Origin: a candidate division Hyd24-12 bacterium UBA6080
GTDB taxonomy: Bacteria > Fermentibacterota > Fermentibacteria > Fermentibacterales > JCC-6
NCBI GenBank assembly: GCA_002436025.1
Contig: DIXM01000001.1
Location: 1-64,000 of the forward strand
Length of the DNA: 64,000 bases
Reading direction: 5' to 3'
Below are positions 23,704 through 32,362 of this stretch, piece by piece (position 1 is the stretch's first letter; each line of letters starts with the position of its first letter). Below the pieces are notes generated by a model, which saw only the letters and a program-made list of their open reading frames with translations, was not told where the DNA came from and ran no database searches. A program made the translations under genes and the position numbers.

Positions 23704-25242
23704 ATGATGAGTACTCAGGTAAAATGCATGTCCATACTGCTGCTGTTTGCCGTGCTGCCATTGGTCTTCATCCTGGTCCTCAACGATGGCACATTCCGTT
23801 ACTCACTGGATGATGCGTACATACACCTCTCGCTGAGCGAAGGCATCAGCCGTTTTCACTACGGGATCAATCCCGGGGAAGTCTCCTCACCCAGTTCCTC
23901 AATGCTCTGGCCTCTGCTTCTTGCTCCCTTCGCCCGTTCCCCGGTGCATGAATACGTTCCGCTTGCGTTCAACCTTGTTTGCCTGATCCTCATGCAGACA
24001 GTGATGCGGAGACTCCTGGAAAAAACTCTGCCGACCTCGGGAGCACTCTGCGTGAATACTCTGGCCATCGGTATCATTTGCATCACCAATCAAATAGGCC
24101 TGGTGTACACCGGCATGGAGCATACGCTTCATAACCTGCTATGCCTCGTGCTTCTTCTGAAGGTGATCGATCAATCCTCTACGGGCGCTGTCCAAAGGAT
24201 GCTTGTGCTGGCAATCATCGCGCTTCCCCTGGTCAGATTCGAAGGACTGGCCCTTTCCATCTCCGCATGCGTCGTGCTTATGATGCAAGGGAAACTGCGA
24301 ACCGGTCTTCTGCTCCTGGCGGCAACTCTTCTGTTGCTTGGCGCATGCTGCCTCTTCCTTCATTCACTGGGACTTCCTGCTCTCCCATCATCAGTCCTGG
24401 TAAAAACATCCCTGGACCAATCCATCTCTACCCCCTTCAGGTATCTGACAACCCGAATTCTGGAAGCGTTGGAAAACCCCAGGGCAATCAGATTGATCAT
24501 TATCTGGGCTATACTGTTTGCGTATATAATTAATAAATGGAAAACAAAGGACTGCATTTTTGCCCTCTTCCTTTTTGTTCCCGTCACTGCCCATCTGCTG
24601 TTTGGCAGGTACGGATGGTTTGCCAGGTACGACGCATACATCCTTCTCACCTCCTTCACCGGGGGTTTTTGGCTGTTCAGGCGCTGCATTGGAAAATGGT
24701 TTTCATCCGACGGTCCAGTGAGAAAAAAGGTTCTATCCATTCTCCTGGTCGCGGCTGTCGTCTGCGCCCCGGAACTCAGGGCGACGGTCCTCACCCCCAT
24801 GGCATCAAATGAGATACACAGACAGCATGGAAGCATGCGCATTCTTGTGGCCGAATCCTTCAACGATGACGTGATCGCGAATGACATCGGGCTGATCTCC
24901 TATAGAAATGAGAACAAGATAGTAGACGTTGCCGGACTCAGCTGTGAAAGGGCAAGGGTAGCCATTTCCTGCAAGGAGACGGCCTGGATGGATGAGATAT
25001 GCGTTGAAAACAACGTAGCCATGGCAGTGATCTATACAAGAGCCTATCGGGATGTCATTCCAGGAGACTGGGTGCACGCGGCCAGTCTGATTCTGATCGG
25101 TCCTCTCTTTGTGGTGCCTGAAAGGTCGGTGGATATCTACATCACTGATCGAGACAGGGCGGAAGAGGTTTACTCGGCTCTCGACCGGTGGGAACCCACG
25201 CTGCCTGCCGGAACTGAACTGCAATTGGTGTCTGAGCGGTAA
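23704..25242 (+). CDS. Multi-pass membrane protein, GT-C glycosyltransferase-like
   Basis: The product has 512 residues. About 10 membrane segments fill residues 8-370, then a soluble C-terminal domain. The first periplasmic loop has SLDDAYIHL (Asp36, Asp37) followed by HYGINPGEVSSPSSSMLWP. This is the acidic loop and Ser-rich motif of GT-C-fold lipid-linked sugar transferases of the ArnT/PMT type. The soluble end (NDDVIANDIGLISYRNENKIVDVAGL) resembles that of uncharacterised bacterial members. It probably glycosylates a lipid or protein at the outer face of the membrane. Substrate unknown. No clear neighbour pathway. Confidence 0.6.
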   Translation: MMSTQVKCMSILLLFAVLPLVFILVLNDGTFRYSLDDAYIHLSLSEGISRFHYGINPGEVSSPSSSMLWPLLLAPFARSPVHEYVPLAFNLVCLILMQTVMRRLLEKTLPTSGALCVNTLAIGIICITNQIGLVYTGMEHTLHNLLCLVLLLKVIDQSSTGAVQRMLVLAIIALPLVRFEGLALSISACVVLMMQGKLRTGLLLLAATLLLLGACCLFLHSLGLPALPSSVLVKTSLDQSISTPFRYLTTRILEALENPRAIRLIIIWAILFAYIINKWKTKDCIFALFLFVPVTAHLLFGRYGWFARYDAYILLTSFTGGFWLFRRCIGKWFSSDGPVRKKVLSILLVAAVVCAPELRATVLTPMASNEIHRQHGSMRILVAESFNDDVIANDIGLISYRNENKIVDVAGLSCERARVAISCKETAWMDEICVENNVAMAVIYTRAYRDVIPGDWVHAASLILIGPLFVVPERSVDIYITDRDRAEEVYSALDRWEPTLPAGTELQLVSER

Positions 25243-25596
25243 CACAAGCAACCGGAACGAAACAGGCCCGCCGTATTCATTGTTAACCTGCTTCAGGCCA
25301 TACGGTGCTTTCGTCAATGTTGCGATCCCAGAATGCCCTGAAACGGAACCGCGGATCATCGGAGTGACTCTCCAGTCCCCCCCACAGAGTCAACCCGTTC
25401 AAAATCCTCAATCGCATGAACGGCTTCAAAATACAGTACATTCCCCTGGAGACAAAACGGTTCAGATTCGAATCCCTTTGGGCCTGTTGACCTGCCAGCC
25501 TCGAGAGGCGCCAGTGGATTCATTGGAGTGTGGTGGGGAAAGCTGGGTCTTCGTCTTAGAATAACGGCAGTCGGACTATCACGAAAGCGGTTGCGT

Positions 25597-26694
25597 ATGC
25601 TGTGCATGGCTTTCATTCTGGCCCTTGCGGCAGGGTTGCCGGGAACCTTTCCTGTTGGTGATGCCGGCTGGTTCGGTTCGCCGGGCGTTTCACCCCGCCA
25701 GTGCAAATCCCTGCTGTCGCCGAACGGCTCTTACCGCCTCAGTTTTCCCGTTGTTGCATCAGACTCGTGCAGTTACCGGGCAGTGACCATCACAGACCTG
25801 AAGGGCCGGATCCTCTATCAGGGCAGTGAAGAGTTTTCATTCGGAACTTCGGGTGATGTCTGCCTGGCGTGGGACGACCTTACCGTTTGGGTCTACTGTC
25901 ATGACGGTTATGCGTACTTTTACTGTCCATGTGAAACCCGTACTCAGAACCGGTCATGGGACCGGCGTTACTACGGTGAGGTGCACCGGGTCTTTCAGGA
26001 CATCCCGGCGCCTCCTCCATGGCTTCTGCCCGGTTACTCAGGGATGCACGGTGATCCTGATGGCATCCCACCCGCGAATGAGGGGTTCGTTGTGGAAGAT
26101 GCCGGTTACGGGTGGTCGTGCCGGTTCGAATACAGCCCGGTGCAATCCGATCTTGCCTTCATAAGGTCGGTTGTGATGGATGACATGAGGCTGGTCGAAG
26201 CAAGTTTCGCCCGGTCCGCCGAGGATGAGTACTTTCAATGGCGTAACGATCCGGGCTGGACGGACTGGGTGATTGAGGGCACCATGAGCATGCTGCCCTC
26301 ACCGGAAGGTTTCTGTACGGCCAGGGCATCCTGGTGGGAGTTCACAGGAGGCGCCCACGGCAATGATGAAAGTACCCTTTACAGGTATGCGAGATCCGCA
26401 ACTCCCGGTGCCGGAATTGAATGGGTAAGAATTGGGACCGGAGACCTCATTGCTGATTCAACTGAGCTTGTTCTCCTGTCGAGTCTCGTTGTGGACAGTC
26501 TTATCCGAAGGCTGGGAGAGGATTGTGATGAGAACTGGATCCGACAGGGGGCCGGCCCGACCTGGGGGAACTACTCGGACCTCGTACCCGTCCCGGACTC
26601 TGCCGGAGCGCTCGCGGGCTTCAGTGTGTCATTCTCCTCGTACGAGGTGGGTCCGTACTTTTCGGGTCCACAAACTGTTTTTTATCCCCGTTGA
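25597..26694 (+). CDS. Secreted RsiV/PdaC-like (DUF3298) domain protein
   Basis: The product has 365 residues if begun at ATG 25597, which gives a short signal peptide (MLCMAFILALAAGLPG). A GTG at 25528 is also open. Ribosome sites are weak for both. The N-terminal half is strand-rich and not recognised. The C-terminal half has ASWWEFTGGAHGNDES and ends FSSYEVGPYFSGPQTVFYP, the hallmark of the DUF3298 domain (PdaC/RsiV family), which in known members binds muramyl or lysozyme-like ligands. It is probably periplasmic or surface-exposed. The gene at 26712 follows 17 bases later. Confidence 0.6.
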   Translation: MLCMAFILALAAGLPGTFPVGDAGWFGSPGVSPRQCKSLLSPNGSYRLSFPVVASDSCSYRAVTITDLKGRILYQGSEEFSFGTSGDVCLAWDDLTVWVYCHDGYAYFYCPCETRTQNRSWDRRYYGEVHRVFQDIPAPPPWLLPGYSGMHGDPDGIPPANEGFVVEDAGYGWSCRFEYSPVQSDLAFIRSVVMDDMRLVEASFARSAEDEYFQWRNDPGWTDWVIEGTMSMLPSPEGFCTARASWWEFTGGAHGNDESTLYRYARSATPGAGIEWVRIGTGDLIADSTELVLLSSLVVDSLIRRLGEDCDENWIRQGAGPTWGNYSDLVPVPDSAGALAGFSVSFSSYEVGPYFSGPQTVFYPR

Positions 26695-26711
26695 TCTGTT
26701 ACGGAGGCGAG

Positions 26712-28397
26712 ATGTTCAGTGATAAGAACTGCGCAACTGTGACCACCACTGTCATTCTTTCCCTTTCGCTCCTTCCTGGAAACCTTCTGGCCTCTCAGAC
26801 CTACACCGACGTGACCGCACAGATGGGCATCAGCGTGCCGGGGCTTGGAAGCGGCACCGCATGGGGCGACTTCGACGGCGACGGCGACATGGACCTTCTG
26901 GTTTCCAATTCGACTAATCCAAAACAGGTGCATCTTTACAGGAATGATGTCTCCGCTTTCGTGAATGTCACTTCGACCTCCGGTCTGGGCAACGAGGCCC
27001 GCAACTTCGCCGTGGGAGACTACGACAACGACGGGCTTGATGATGTGGCCTTCATCTCCTTCGGCTACACCGAAACCAGGCTTTACCACAACTCGGGAGG
27101 CATGCAGTTCACCGATGTGAGTGCATCGGCTGGCGTTTACGGGACCTACTCCTGGCGCTCTTCATGGGTTGACTACGACGACGACGGCCTTCTTGACCTC
27201 TACCTCTGCGGAACGACCTCCTACCTGTTCCGGAACCTGGGAAACGGCACCTTCGAAGAACTGGCCGCTTCCGCGGGTATACAGGTCGGGGGCAGAAGCT
27301 GCGCCTGGCTGGACTACGACAAGGACGGCGACGAAGACCTTTACGTGGGCCGCACCAGCACGAACCTGCTGTACCGGAACAACGGCAACGGAACCTTCAG
27401 TGAAGTCGGCGCAGCCGCAGGGGTGAACGACCCAGGCGGAACATCAGGTGTCTGCTCAGGTGACTTTAATGGAGACGGCTTGTTCGACCTCTACAGTGTG
27501 AACATCAACACCCCGTCCAACGTGCTTTACCGAAACCTCGGCAACGGAACTTTCGAGAACGTCACTTCAGCAGCCGGGGTCGGCGACGTCGGCGACGGCC
27601 GTACGTCCACATTCATCGACATTGACTATGACGGCCTTGTCGATATTTTCAGTTCCAACCACGTCTACTCAAACAGGCTTTATCGCAACAACGGCAACGG
27701 AACCTTCACAGACGCTGCCGATGCCATGTCGATTGCCAGCCCCCCCGACCCGTTCGGAACAGGGTTTGCCGACTATGACACCGATGGCGACATCGACGTG
27801 TTCCTGGCGACCCACTTCGGCAACAAGCTGCTTCGGTGCGATGGCGTTACGAACCAGTGGATCCGCATCAGCCTTGTGGGTACCGTCTCCAACCGAAGCG
27901 CCATAGGTGCAATTGTGAAGTGCGTCTCAAGCGGTGTGACAACGCACACCAGGGTTGACGGTGGCCACGGGATGGGCGATTCCGACAGCCGGGTCCTTGG
28001 GATCGGGCTGGGGGACAGCGTGGCGCCCTTCGAGATAACCGTGTATTGGCCGTCGGGCATCGTGGAGGTCTACGACGACCTCGTGGCGGGCACATTCGTG
28101 GTACTGATCGAGGGTGAGGGAACCGGGGCTTCGGGTTCCGTGACGGCTCCCGTCGGGGGTGCGCTGACCCTCGGGGTTCATCCGATACCGGCCACGGGAA
28201 CGTGCTTTCTGGAGTTGCGGAGTCCGGATGGACCGGTCAGCATTTCTGTGATCGATGTTTCCGGCAGGGTCGTTCGGCGCGAAACCGTCGAGGCCTCAGG
28301 TAACTTTGCCGTATCCGGGCTGCCCGCAGGGGTTTACCGGGTGACCGCATCCCGTGGAGGGCGGACAGCCCGGGCTGCAATGGTGATCCTGCCATAG
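26712..28397 (+). CDS. Secreted FG-GAP/VCBS repeat protein with ASPIC/UnbV domain and sorting end
   Basis: The product has 561 residues from ATG 26712, four bases after GGAGG. There is a signal peptide (VILSLSLLPGNLLA). At least seven FG-GAP/VCBS-type repeats carry calcium-loop motifs: DFDGDGDMDLL, DYDNDGLDDV, DYDDDGLLDLY, DYDKDGDEDLY, DFNGDGLFDLY, DIDYDGLVDIF, DYDTDGDIDVF. These are integrin-like propeller blades. The ASPIC/UnbV domain follows (RSAIGAIVKC, VDGGHGMGDSDSR, ITVYWPSG), then a sorting-like end (IPATGTCFLEL, DVSGRVV, LPAGVYRV). This CRTAC1-like layout is common in FCB bacteria. It is probably a calcium-binding surface adhesin. Confidence 0.85.
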   Translation: MFSDKNCATVTTTVILSLSLLPGNLLASQTYTDVTAQMGISVPGLGSGTAWGDFDGDGDMDLLVSNSTNPKQVHLYRNDVSAFVNVTSTSGLGNEARNFAVGDYDNDGLDDVAFISFGYTETRLYHNSGGMQFTDVSASAGVYGTYSWRSSWVDYDDDGLLDLYLCGTTSYLFRNLGNGTFEELAASAGIQVGGRSCAWLDYDKDGDEDLYVGRTSTNLLYRNNGNGTFSEVGAAAGVNDPGGTSGVCSGDFNGDGLFDLYSVNINTPSNVLYRNLGNGTFENVTSAAGVGDVGDGRTSTFIDIDYDGLVDIFSSNHVYSNRLYRNNGNGTFTDAADAMSIASPPDPFGTGFADYDTDGDIDVFLATHFGNKLLRCDGVTNQWIRISLVGTVSNRSAIGAIVKCVSSGVTTHTRVDGGHGMGDSDSRVLGIGLGDSVAPFEITVYWPSGIVEVYDDLVAGTFVVLIEGEGTGASGSVTAPVGGALTLGVHPIPATGTCFLELRSPDGPVSISVIDVSGRVVRRETVEASGNFAVSGLPAGVYRVTASRGGRTARAAMVILP

Positions 28398-28511
28398 TGA
28401 ACGGTGACCGCGGTCGACCGGCGGGTTTCGCAATGATTGGCGCGGCAATATGTTTGGACTGCGTTCGCCCGCTCTGCGGGCACGGCCGCAAGCACACGGG
28501 GGAGTTGCTCA

Positions 28512-29897
28512 ATGACTGACCGCAGGGATGCAACGAAAGGCTCGGTACTCACCGAAGCAATTCTCGAGAGCATCTCCGACGGCGTTTTCACTGTTGATCC
28601 GGACTGGAGGATCACCTCCTTCAATCGGGCCGCCACTCTCATCACCGGCGTTGAAAGCGGCGAAGCCATCGGCAGGCTTTGCTCGGACGTATTCCGCTCA
28701 AGCATGTGTGAATCCCAATGTGCCCTTCGGGAAACCATGAAAACCGGCAGACCCGTGACAGGCAGGTCTGGGTACATTGTCAGGAGCGACGGGAACAGGG
28801 TCCCCATAAGCACTTTCACTGCCGTGCTAAGGGACTTCCGGGGAAAGATAACCGGCGGGGTGGAAACATTCAGGGACCTTTCCGAAGTCGCAGCCCTCAG
28901 GCATGAACTTGAAGCCAGGGGAAGAACCGGCGAGATGGTAAGCAGAAGCCCTCTCATGGAGAGGGTTTTCGAGATAATGCCCGCCATTGCCACGAGCCCC
29001 AGCACCGTTCTGATCCAGGGAGAAACCGGCACTGGAAAGGAACTTCTGGCCAGGACGATCCACTCCATGGGTCCGCGGCACGATGGCCCCTTCGTGGCTG
29101 TGAACTGCGGCGCCCTGCCGGACACCCTGCTTGAATCAGAGCTGTTCGGCTACAAGGTGGGAGCATTCACCGGCGCGGTCAAAGACAAGCCCGGTCGCTT
29201 CGCCCTGGCCCGTAACGGAACGCTGTTCCTCGATGAGATAGGCGAAGTCAGCCCCGCTCTACAGGCAAGGCTTTTAAGGGTACTTCAGGACAAGACTTTC
29301 GAGCCCCTGGGGTCAGTGAGCCAGGAGTCCACCGACGCCAGGATAATCGCCGCAACCAACGCCGACCTCAGGGAAGAGATCAGTACCGGAAGATTTCGCG
29401 AGGACCTTTACTACAGGGTGAATGTGGTGCGGATAGAACTCCCCCCGCTCCGCCGCAGGAAGGAGGACATTCCCCTCCTTACAGCAGGCTTTGTGGAAAA
29501 GTTCAATCTGCTGCATGGCAGGAGTATCCAGGGAGTTTCGCCGGAAGTCCTCTCACTTCTCATGGCACATGACTGGCCCGGGAACATCAGGGAGCTTGAA
29601 AATGTTGTTGAGAGGGCTTTCGTGATGTGCACCGAGGGCTGCATAGGGGTTGGTCATCTCCCCGACGAACTCACTGCAGCATCCTTGTTTTCCTCCATCG
29701 ATCCCGGAAACCTCAGGGCTCACCAGCTTCTGGACGCACGGATGATCACCGCTTCCCTCGAAAGGAACGGTTTCAATCGAACGGCAGCGGCACGGGAACT
29801 GGGTATTCACATCACCACTCTCTTCAGAAGGATGAAACGTCTCGGCATGACACTTCCCAACAGGGATGGCCGCTCCAGGGACAGATCAATACAGTAG
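28512..29897 (+). CDS. Sigma-54-dependent activator: PAS, AAA+, Fis-type HTH
   Basis: The product has 461 residues from ATG 28512 (GGGGGAG upstream). The PAS domain (about 10-125) carries CSDVFRSSMCESQCAL, with Cys57, Cys66 and Cys70 that could bind a metal or Fe-S centre or sense redox. The AAA+ core has Walker A GETGTGKE (170-177), the sigma-54 contact loop GAFTGA (217-222), Walker B LFLDEIGE, and RFREDLYYRVNV. The C-terminal HTH is NRTAAARELGIHITTLFRRM. There is no receiver domain. A consensus sigma-54 promoter lies 120 bases downstream, before the NifX/MinD operon, so this is very likely its regulator. Confidence 0.9.
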   Translation: MTDRRDATKGSVLTEAILESISDGVFTVDPDWRITSFNRAATLITGVESGEAIGRLCSDVFRSSMCESQCALRETMKTGRPVTGRSGYIVRSDGNRVPISTFTAVLRDFRGKITGGVETFRDLSEVAALRHELEARGRTGEMVSRSPLMERVFEIMPAIATSPSTVLIQGETGTGKELLARTIHSMGPRHDGPFVAVNCGALPDTLLESELFGYKVGAFTGAVKDKPGRFALARNGTLFLDEIGEVSPALQARLLRVLQDKTFEPLGSVSQESTDARIIAATNADLREEISTGRFREDLYYRVNVVRIELPPLRRRKEDIPLLTAGFVEKFNLLHGRSIQGVSPEVLSLLMAHDWPGNIRELENVVERAFVMCTEGCIGVGHLPDELTAASLFSSIDPGNLRAHQLLDARMITASLERNGFNRTAAARELGIHITTLFRRMKRLGMTLPNRDGRSRDRSIQ

Positions 29898-29924
29898 CGT
29901 ACTTGCATGGCTATTTATCTGTAC

Positions 29925-29953
29925 AGTAGCAGATTCGCTACTATTACTTTTTT
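29925..29953 (+). promoter_or_regulatory. Inverted repeat upstream of the sigma-54 promoter (activator site or terminator)
   Basis: AGTAGC at 29925, six bases, GCTACT at 29937-29942, then ATTACTTTTTT. A weaker related pair (AGTAGC, then GCTATT) lies at 29893-29916. At about 75-90 bases before the promoter it fits an upstream activator site. The T-run also allows a terminator for the activator gene. Both may be true. Confidence 0.5.
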
Positions 29954-30016
29954 GTCCTGTTTTTCCATGTTGTTATATATCAATGTCTTACATCGATGCC
30001 AAGTCTGTCCTTGCAT

Positions 30017-30032
30017 TGGCACCTGCCTTGCT
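30017..30032 (+). promoter_or_regulatory. Sigma-54 (RpoN) promoter
   Basis: TGGCAC at 30017-30022 and TTGCT at 30028-30032 give the exact GG-N10-GC spacing (GG 30018-19, GC 30030-31). The start codon of the first operon gene is 29 bases further on. Confidence 0.85.
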
Positions 30033-30060
30033 AAAATCAGAGAGTGAAGGGGTGTGAGCC

Positions 30061-30591
30061 ATGAAGAAAACCGCCTTTGCAGTCTGGATGAACCGGATAG
30101 CACCGGTGATGGATGTTGCGGGAACAGTCTGCGTCGTGGAAACCGATGAGGTTCCCGGATCGGAAAGGAAGCTCCTGACCCTCCCAGGCGACAATCCCTC
30201 CGGAAAGGCCCTTCTGCTGAGAGAGATGGGCGTTGAAGCCCTTGTATGTGGAGCGGTTTCAAACGGCCTGCTGCGTCTTCTGAACTCACAGGGCATAGAG
30301 GTGGTGCCTTTTGTAGGCGGCGACCTTGAAACGGTTATCAGGGCCTGGTTCGAGGGCAGGCTGCCCGATAACGCCCTTCTCATGCCCGGGTGTGGTGGCT
30401 CCGGCCGGTTCGGAAAGGGCGGCGGCTGCCCCACGGGGAACGGGCGAAAGGGAATGGGACGACCTGCATGCAATTGCATCTGCCCCTCCTGTGGACACCG
30501 GGAACCGCATGTGCGGGGCATCCCTTGTGTGAAAATGCAGTGCGCTGCATGTGGCGCGGAAATGGTGAGGGAACAGGAAGGGAGGCGGTAA
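30061..30591 (+). CDS. NifX/NifB-type cofactor-binding domain protein with Cys-rich tail
   Basis: The product has 176 residues, first gene after the sigma-54 promoter; GAAGGGGTGTGAGCC precedes ATG. Residues 1-110 are a dinitrogenase Fe-Mo cofactor-type domain (MNRIAPVMDVAG, LLREMGVEALVCGAVS, GIEVVPFVGG). The tail has MPGCGGSGRFGKGGGCP, then CNCICPSCG and CVKMQCAACGAEM, two zinc- or cluster-type Cys groups. In the Desulfovibrio ORP system a related domain carries a Mo-Cu cluster. Whether this one does is unknown. No nitrogenase genes are in the window. Confidence 0.8.
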   Translation: MKKTAFAVWMNRIAPVMDVAGTVCVVETDEVPGSERKLLTLPGDNPSGKALLLREMGVEALVCGAVSNGLLRLLNSQGIEVVPFVGGDLETVIRAWFEGRLPDNALLMPGCGGSGRFGKGGGCPTGNGRKGMGRPACNCICPSCGHREPHVRGIPCVKMQCAACGAEMVREQEGRR

Positions 30592-30592
30592 A

Positions 30593-30853
30593 ATGCCTGG
30601 AAGAGATGGAACGGGCCCCATGGGAACGGGCGCGATGACTGGAAAAAGGATGGGCTTCTGCTCAGGGGCAGGATTGGGGCTCAGGGGCATGGGCCGCGGA
30701 CGGGGATGCTTTTTTGGAACTCCGTTTCAGGGGGCTGCTCCTGTGCAGGAAGATGAACATCACTGCCTGAAAAGCCGTGCCGAAGCTCTGCAGGCCGAAC
30801 TCGAGTCGATCCGAAAACGTCTCTCCGGTTTCAATGAGAAGGCCGGGAAATAG
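30593..30853 (+). CDS. DUF5320 family protein
   Basis: The product has 86 residues, starting two bases after the preceding stop. The start is Gly/Met-rich (MPGRDGTGPMGTGAMTGKRMG, then FCSGAG), and the C-terminal coiled coil is CLKSRAEALQAELESIRKRL. This MPxxDGTGPxG start is the DUF5320 signature. These genes are regularly found next to NifX-like and MinD-ferredoxin genes in anaerobes. The Gly/Cys part may bind metal. Function unknown. Confidence 0.8.
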   Translation: MPGRDGTGPMGTGAMTGKRMGFCSGAGLGLRGMGRGRGCFFGTPFQGAAPVQEDEHHCLKSRAEALQAELESIRKRLSGFNEKAGK

Positions 30854-30883
30854 GCTGCGGCTCGAGCCGAAAGGAAGATCAAG

Positions 30884-31246
30884 TTGAAAATCGCATTCAC
30901 GACCACGGGCGACTCGCCCGATTCCCCACTCGACCCGAGGTTCGGAAGAGCCACGGGCTTTCTTGTATACGACACCGATAAGGATGCTTTTGAAGCGTTC
31001 AGCAACAATCAGAACCTCAACGCCGTTCAGGGCGCAGGCATCCAGGCAGCGCAGAACCTCGCATCCCTTGGAGTGGAAGCCCTTGTTACAGGCCACTGCG
31101 GCCCCAAGGCCTTCACTGTTCTTTCAAGGGCGGGCATCAAGGTGTACAACACAGGTCTTGCCACGGTTTCCGGGGCGCTGAACGCATTCCGGAACGGAGA
31201 ATTGACAGCCGCCGAATCGGCCGACAGCGAAAGCCACTGGGTATGA
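30884..31246 (+). CDS. NifX-type cofactor-binding protein (ORP-like)
   Basis: The product has 120 residues. The TTG start at 30884 is chosen because AAAGGAAGATCAAG precedes it and the protein then begins MKIAFTTTG. It is a single dinitrogenase Fe-Mo cofactor-type domain: LDPRFGRATGFLVYD, IQAAQNLASLGVEALVTGHCGPKAF, GIKVYNTG. The length and the GHCGPKAF loop fit the orange protein/NifX group. The stop overlaps the next start (ATGA at 31243). Confidence 0.85.
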   Translation: MKIAFTTTGDSPDSPLDPRFGRATGFLVYDTDKDAFEAFSNNQNLNAVQGAGIQAAQNLASLGVEALVTGHCGPKAFTVLSRAGIKVYNTGLATVSGALNAFRNGELTAAESADSESHWV

Positions 31247-31371
31247 ACCAATGGCCCACTCATGAGAGTGAGTATGAAGAGATCCGGAAAGAACTGGAAA
31301 AATTGGGGGCGAGTGCCGGTTACGCACTGAACCCTGATGCTGAGAGGCTTGAAAAGTTGTCGGCCTCATGA
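31243..31371 (+). CDS. 42-residue conserved-looking small protein
   Basis: ATG 31243 overlaps the upstream TGA. The peptide begins MNQWPTHESEYEEIRKELEK, then LGASAGYALNPDAERLEKLS, and stops at TGA 31369, overlapping the next ATG. It is charged and helical. The unbroken chain of four-base overlaps makes translation likely. The NPD...L ending resembles N-termini of ferredoxin-thioredoxin-reductase-like proteins, so it may pair with, or once have been joined to, the next gene. Confidence 0.6.
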   Translation: MNQWPTHESEYEEIRKELEKLGASAGYALNPDAERLEKLSAS

Positions 31372-31535
31372 CGGAAAACCAGGTGCTCACCGGAAAGCTC
31401 TTCTGTCGGTGCAAGCAGTCGCACCCGCTGGATCCGGCAGGTGATGTTGTCTGTCCCTGCCCGGAATGGAAAAGCGAGATCGAAACGGAAGGACACTGCC
31501 TACGCAGGCTCTTCTTCGTTAGGGAAGAACGATGA
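31368..31535 (+). CDS. Short ferredoxin-thioredoxin-reductase-like Cys protein
   Basis: The product has 55 residues: LFCRCKQSHPLD, then VVCPCPEWKSEIETEGHC and LRRLFF. The spacing C-R-C, C-P-C, then GHC before LF resembles the catalytic beta subunit of ferredoxin:thioredoxin reductase, which holds a 4Fe-4S cluster next to a redox disulfide. The usual subunit is roughly twice as long, so with the 42-residue gene before it this could be a split version. Start and stop overlap both neighbours by ATGA. Confidence 0.65.
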   Translation: MTENQVLTGKLFCRCKQSHPLDPAGDVVCPCPEWKSEIETEGHCLRRLFFVREER

Positions 31536-32362
31536 GGCTGGTCGTGGCATCGGGCAAGGGAGGCACCGGAAAGACAACGGTTGCTGTCAACCTTGCGAAG
31601 TCCTGGGGTTCGCCTGTCCAGCTGCTGGACTGCGATGTCGAAGCACCCAACACCCGGCTGTTTCTGGGTGGGACGATGCTTGAGAGCCAGGTCGTGACCA
31701 TTTCGGTTCCGGAAGTGAACGAGGCCTTGTGCAACGGGTGCGGAGAGTGTTCAAGGTTCTGCGAGTACAGCGCCATGGCCTGCGTGGCGGGCAAGGCGAT
31801 GGTCTTCGTCAGCATGTGCCACAGTTGCGGCGGTTGTTCTCTGGTTTGTCCCACGGGGGCGATATCCGAAGTGGAAAGTCGCATCGGAACCATTGTCACT
31901 TCATCCTTCGGGAAAACAACCCTTCTGGAGGGGATACTGGATGTCGGCAGCACCATGGCTCCCCAACTTATCCGCCGTTTGAAGTCACTTGTGAAAAGCG
32001 GTGTTCCAGCGATACTGGACTCCCCTCCGGGAACCTCCTGCCCTGTTGTCACCACGATGAAAGGTGCGGATTTCGTTATCCTGGTCACCGAACCTACACC
32101 TTTCGGTCTGCACGATCTGACTCTGGCCGTAGCCACAACCAGGGAACTGGGCTTACCCTTCGGTGTGGTTGTGAACCGGCTCGGTATCGGCGATGACCGC
32201 GTCCACTCCTACTGCGCCACAGAGCACATTCAGGTTCTTCTGGAGATACCGGACGACCGCAGGATAGCCGAGGCCTACTCCCGGGGAGAGCTGATGGTGG
32301 ATGTCCTTCCCGAGTATGCAGGGTTGTTCGCGGGGCTGCGCAGGGAATTGGAGAAACGCTGA
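31532..32362 (+). CDS. MinD/Mrp-family ATPase with inserted two-cluster ferredoxin domain (first)
   Basis: The product has 276 residues. The deviant Walker A is SGKGGTGKTT (residues 7-16). A ferredoxin insert has Cys 67, 70, 73, 77 and 96, 99, 102, 106, enough for two 4Fe-4S clusters. A MinD core follows (ILDSPPGTSCPVV, FVILVTEPTPFGLHDL). Such ATPases come in pairs in anaerobes and in the ORP complex. They are thought to load or move metal clusters or drive a cell-division-linked complex. The next gene is its partner, overlapping by one base. Confidence 0.88.
   Translation: MRLVVASGKGGTGKTTVAVNLAKSWGSPVQLLDCDVEAPNTRLFLGGTMLESQVVTISVPEVNEALCNGCGECSRFCEYSAMACVAGKAMVFVSMCHSCGGCSLVCPTGAISEVESRIGTIVTSSFGKTTLLEGILDVGSTMAPQLIRRLKSLVKSGVPAILDSPPGTSCPVVTTMKGADFVILVTEPTPFGLHDLTLAVATTRELGLPFGVVVNRLGIGDDRVHSYCATEHIQVLLEIPDDRRIAEAYSRGELMVDVLPEYAGLFAGLRRELEKR

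Noticed and set aside
25460..25485. ATTCGAATCCC, a possible tRNA T-arm
   Set aside because: No cloverleaf can be built around it.
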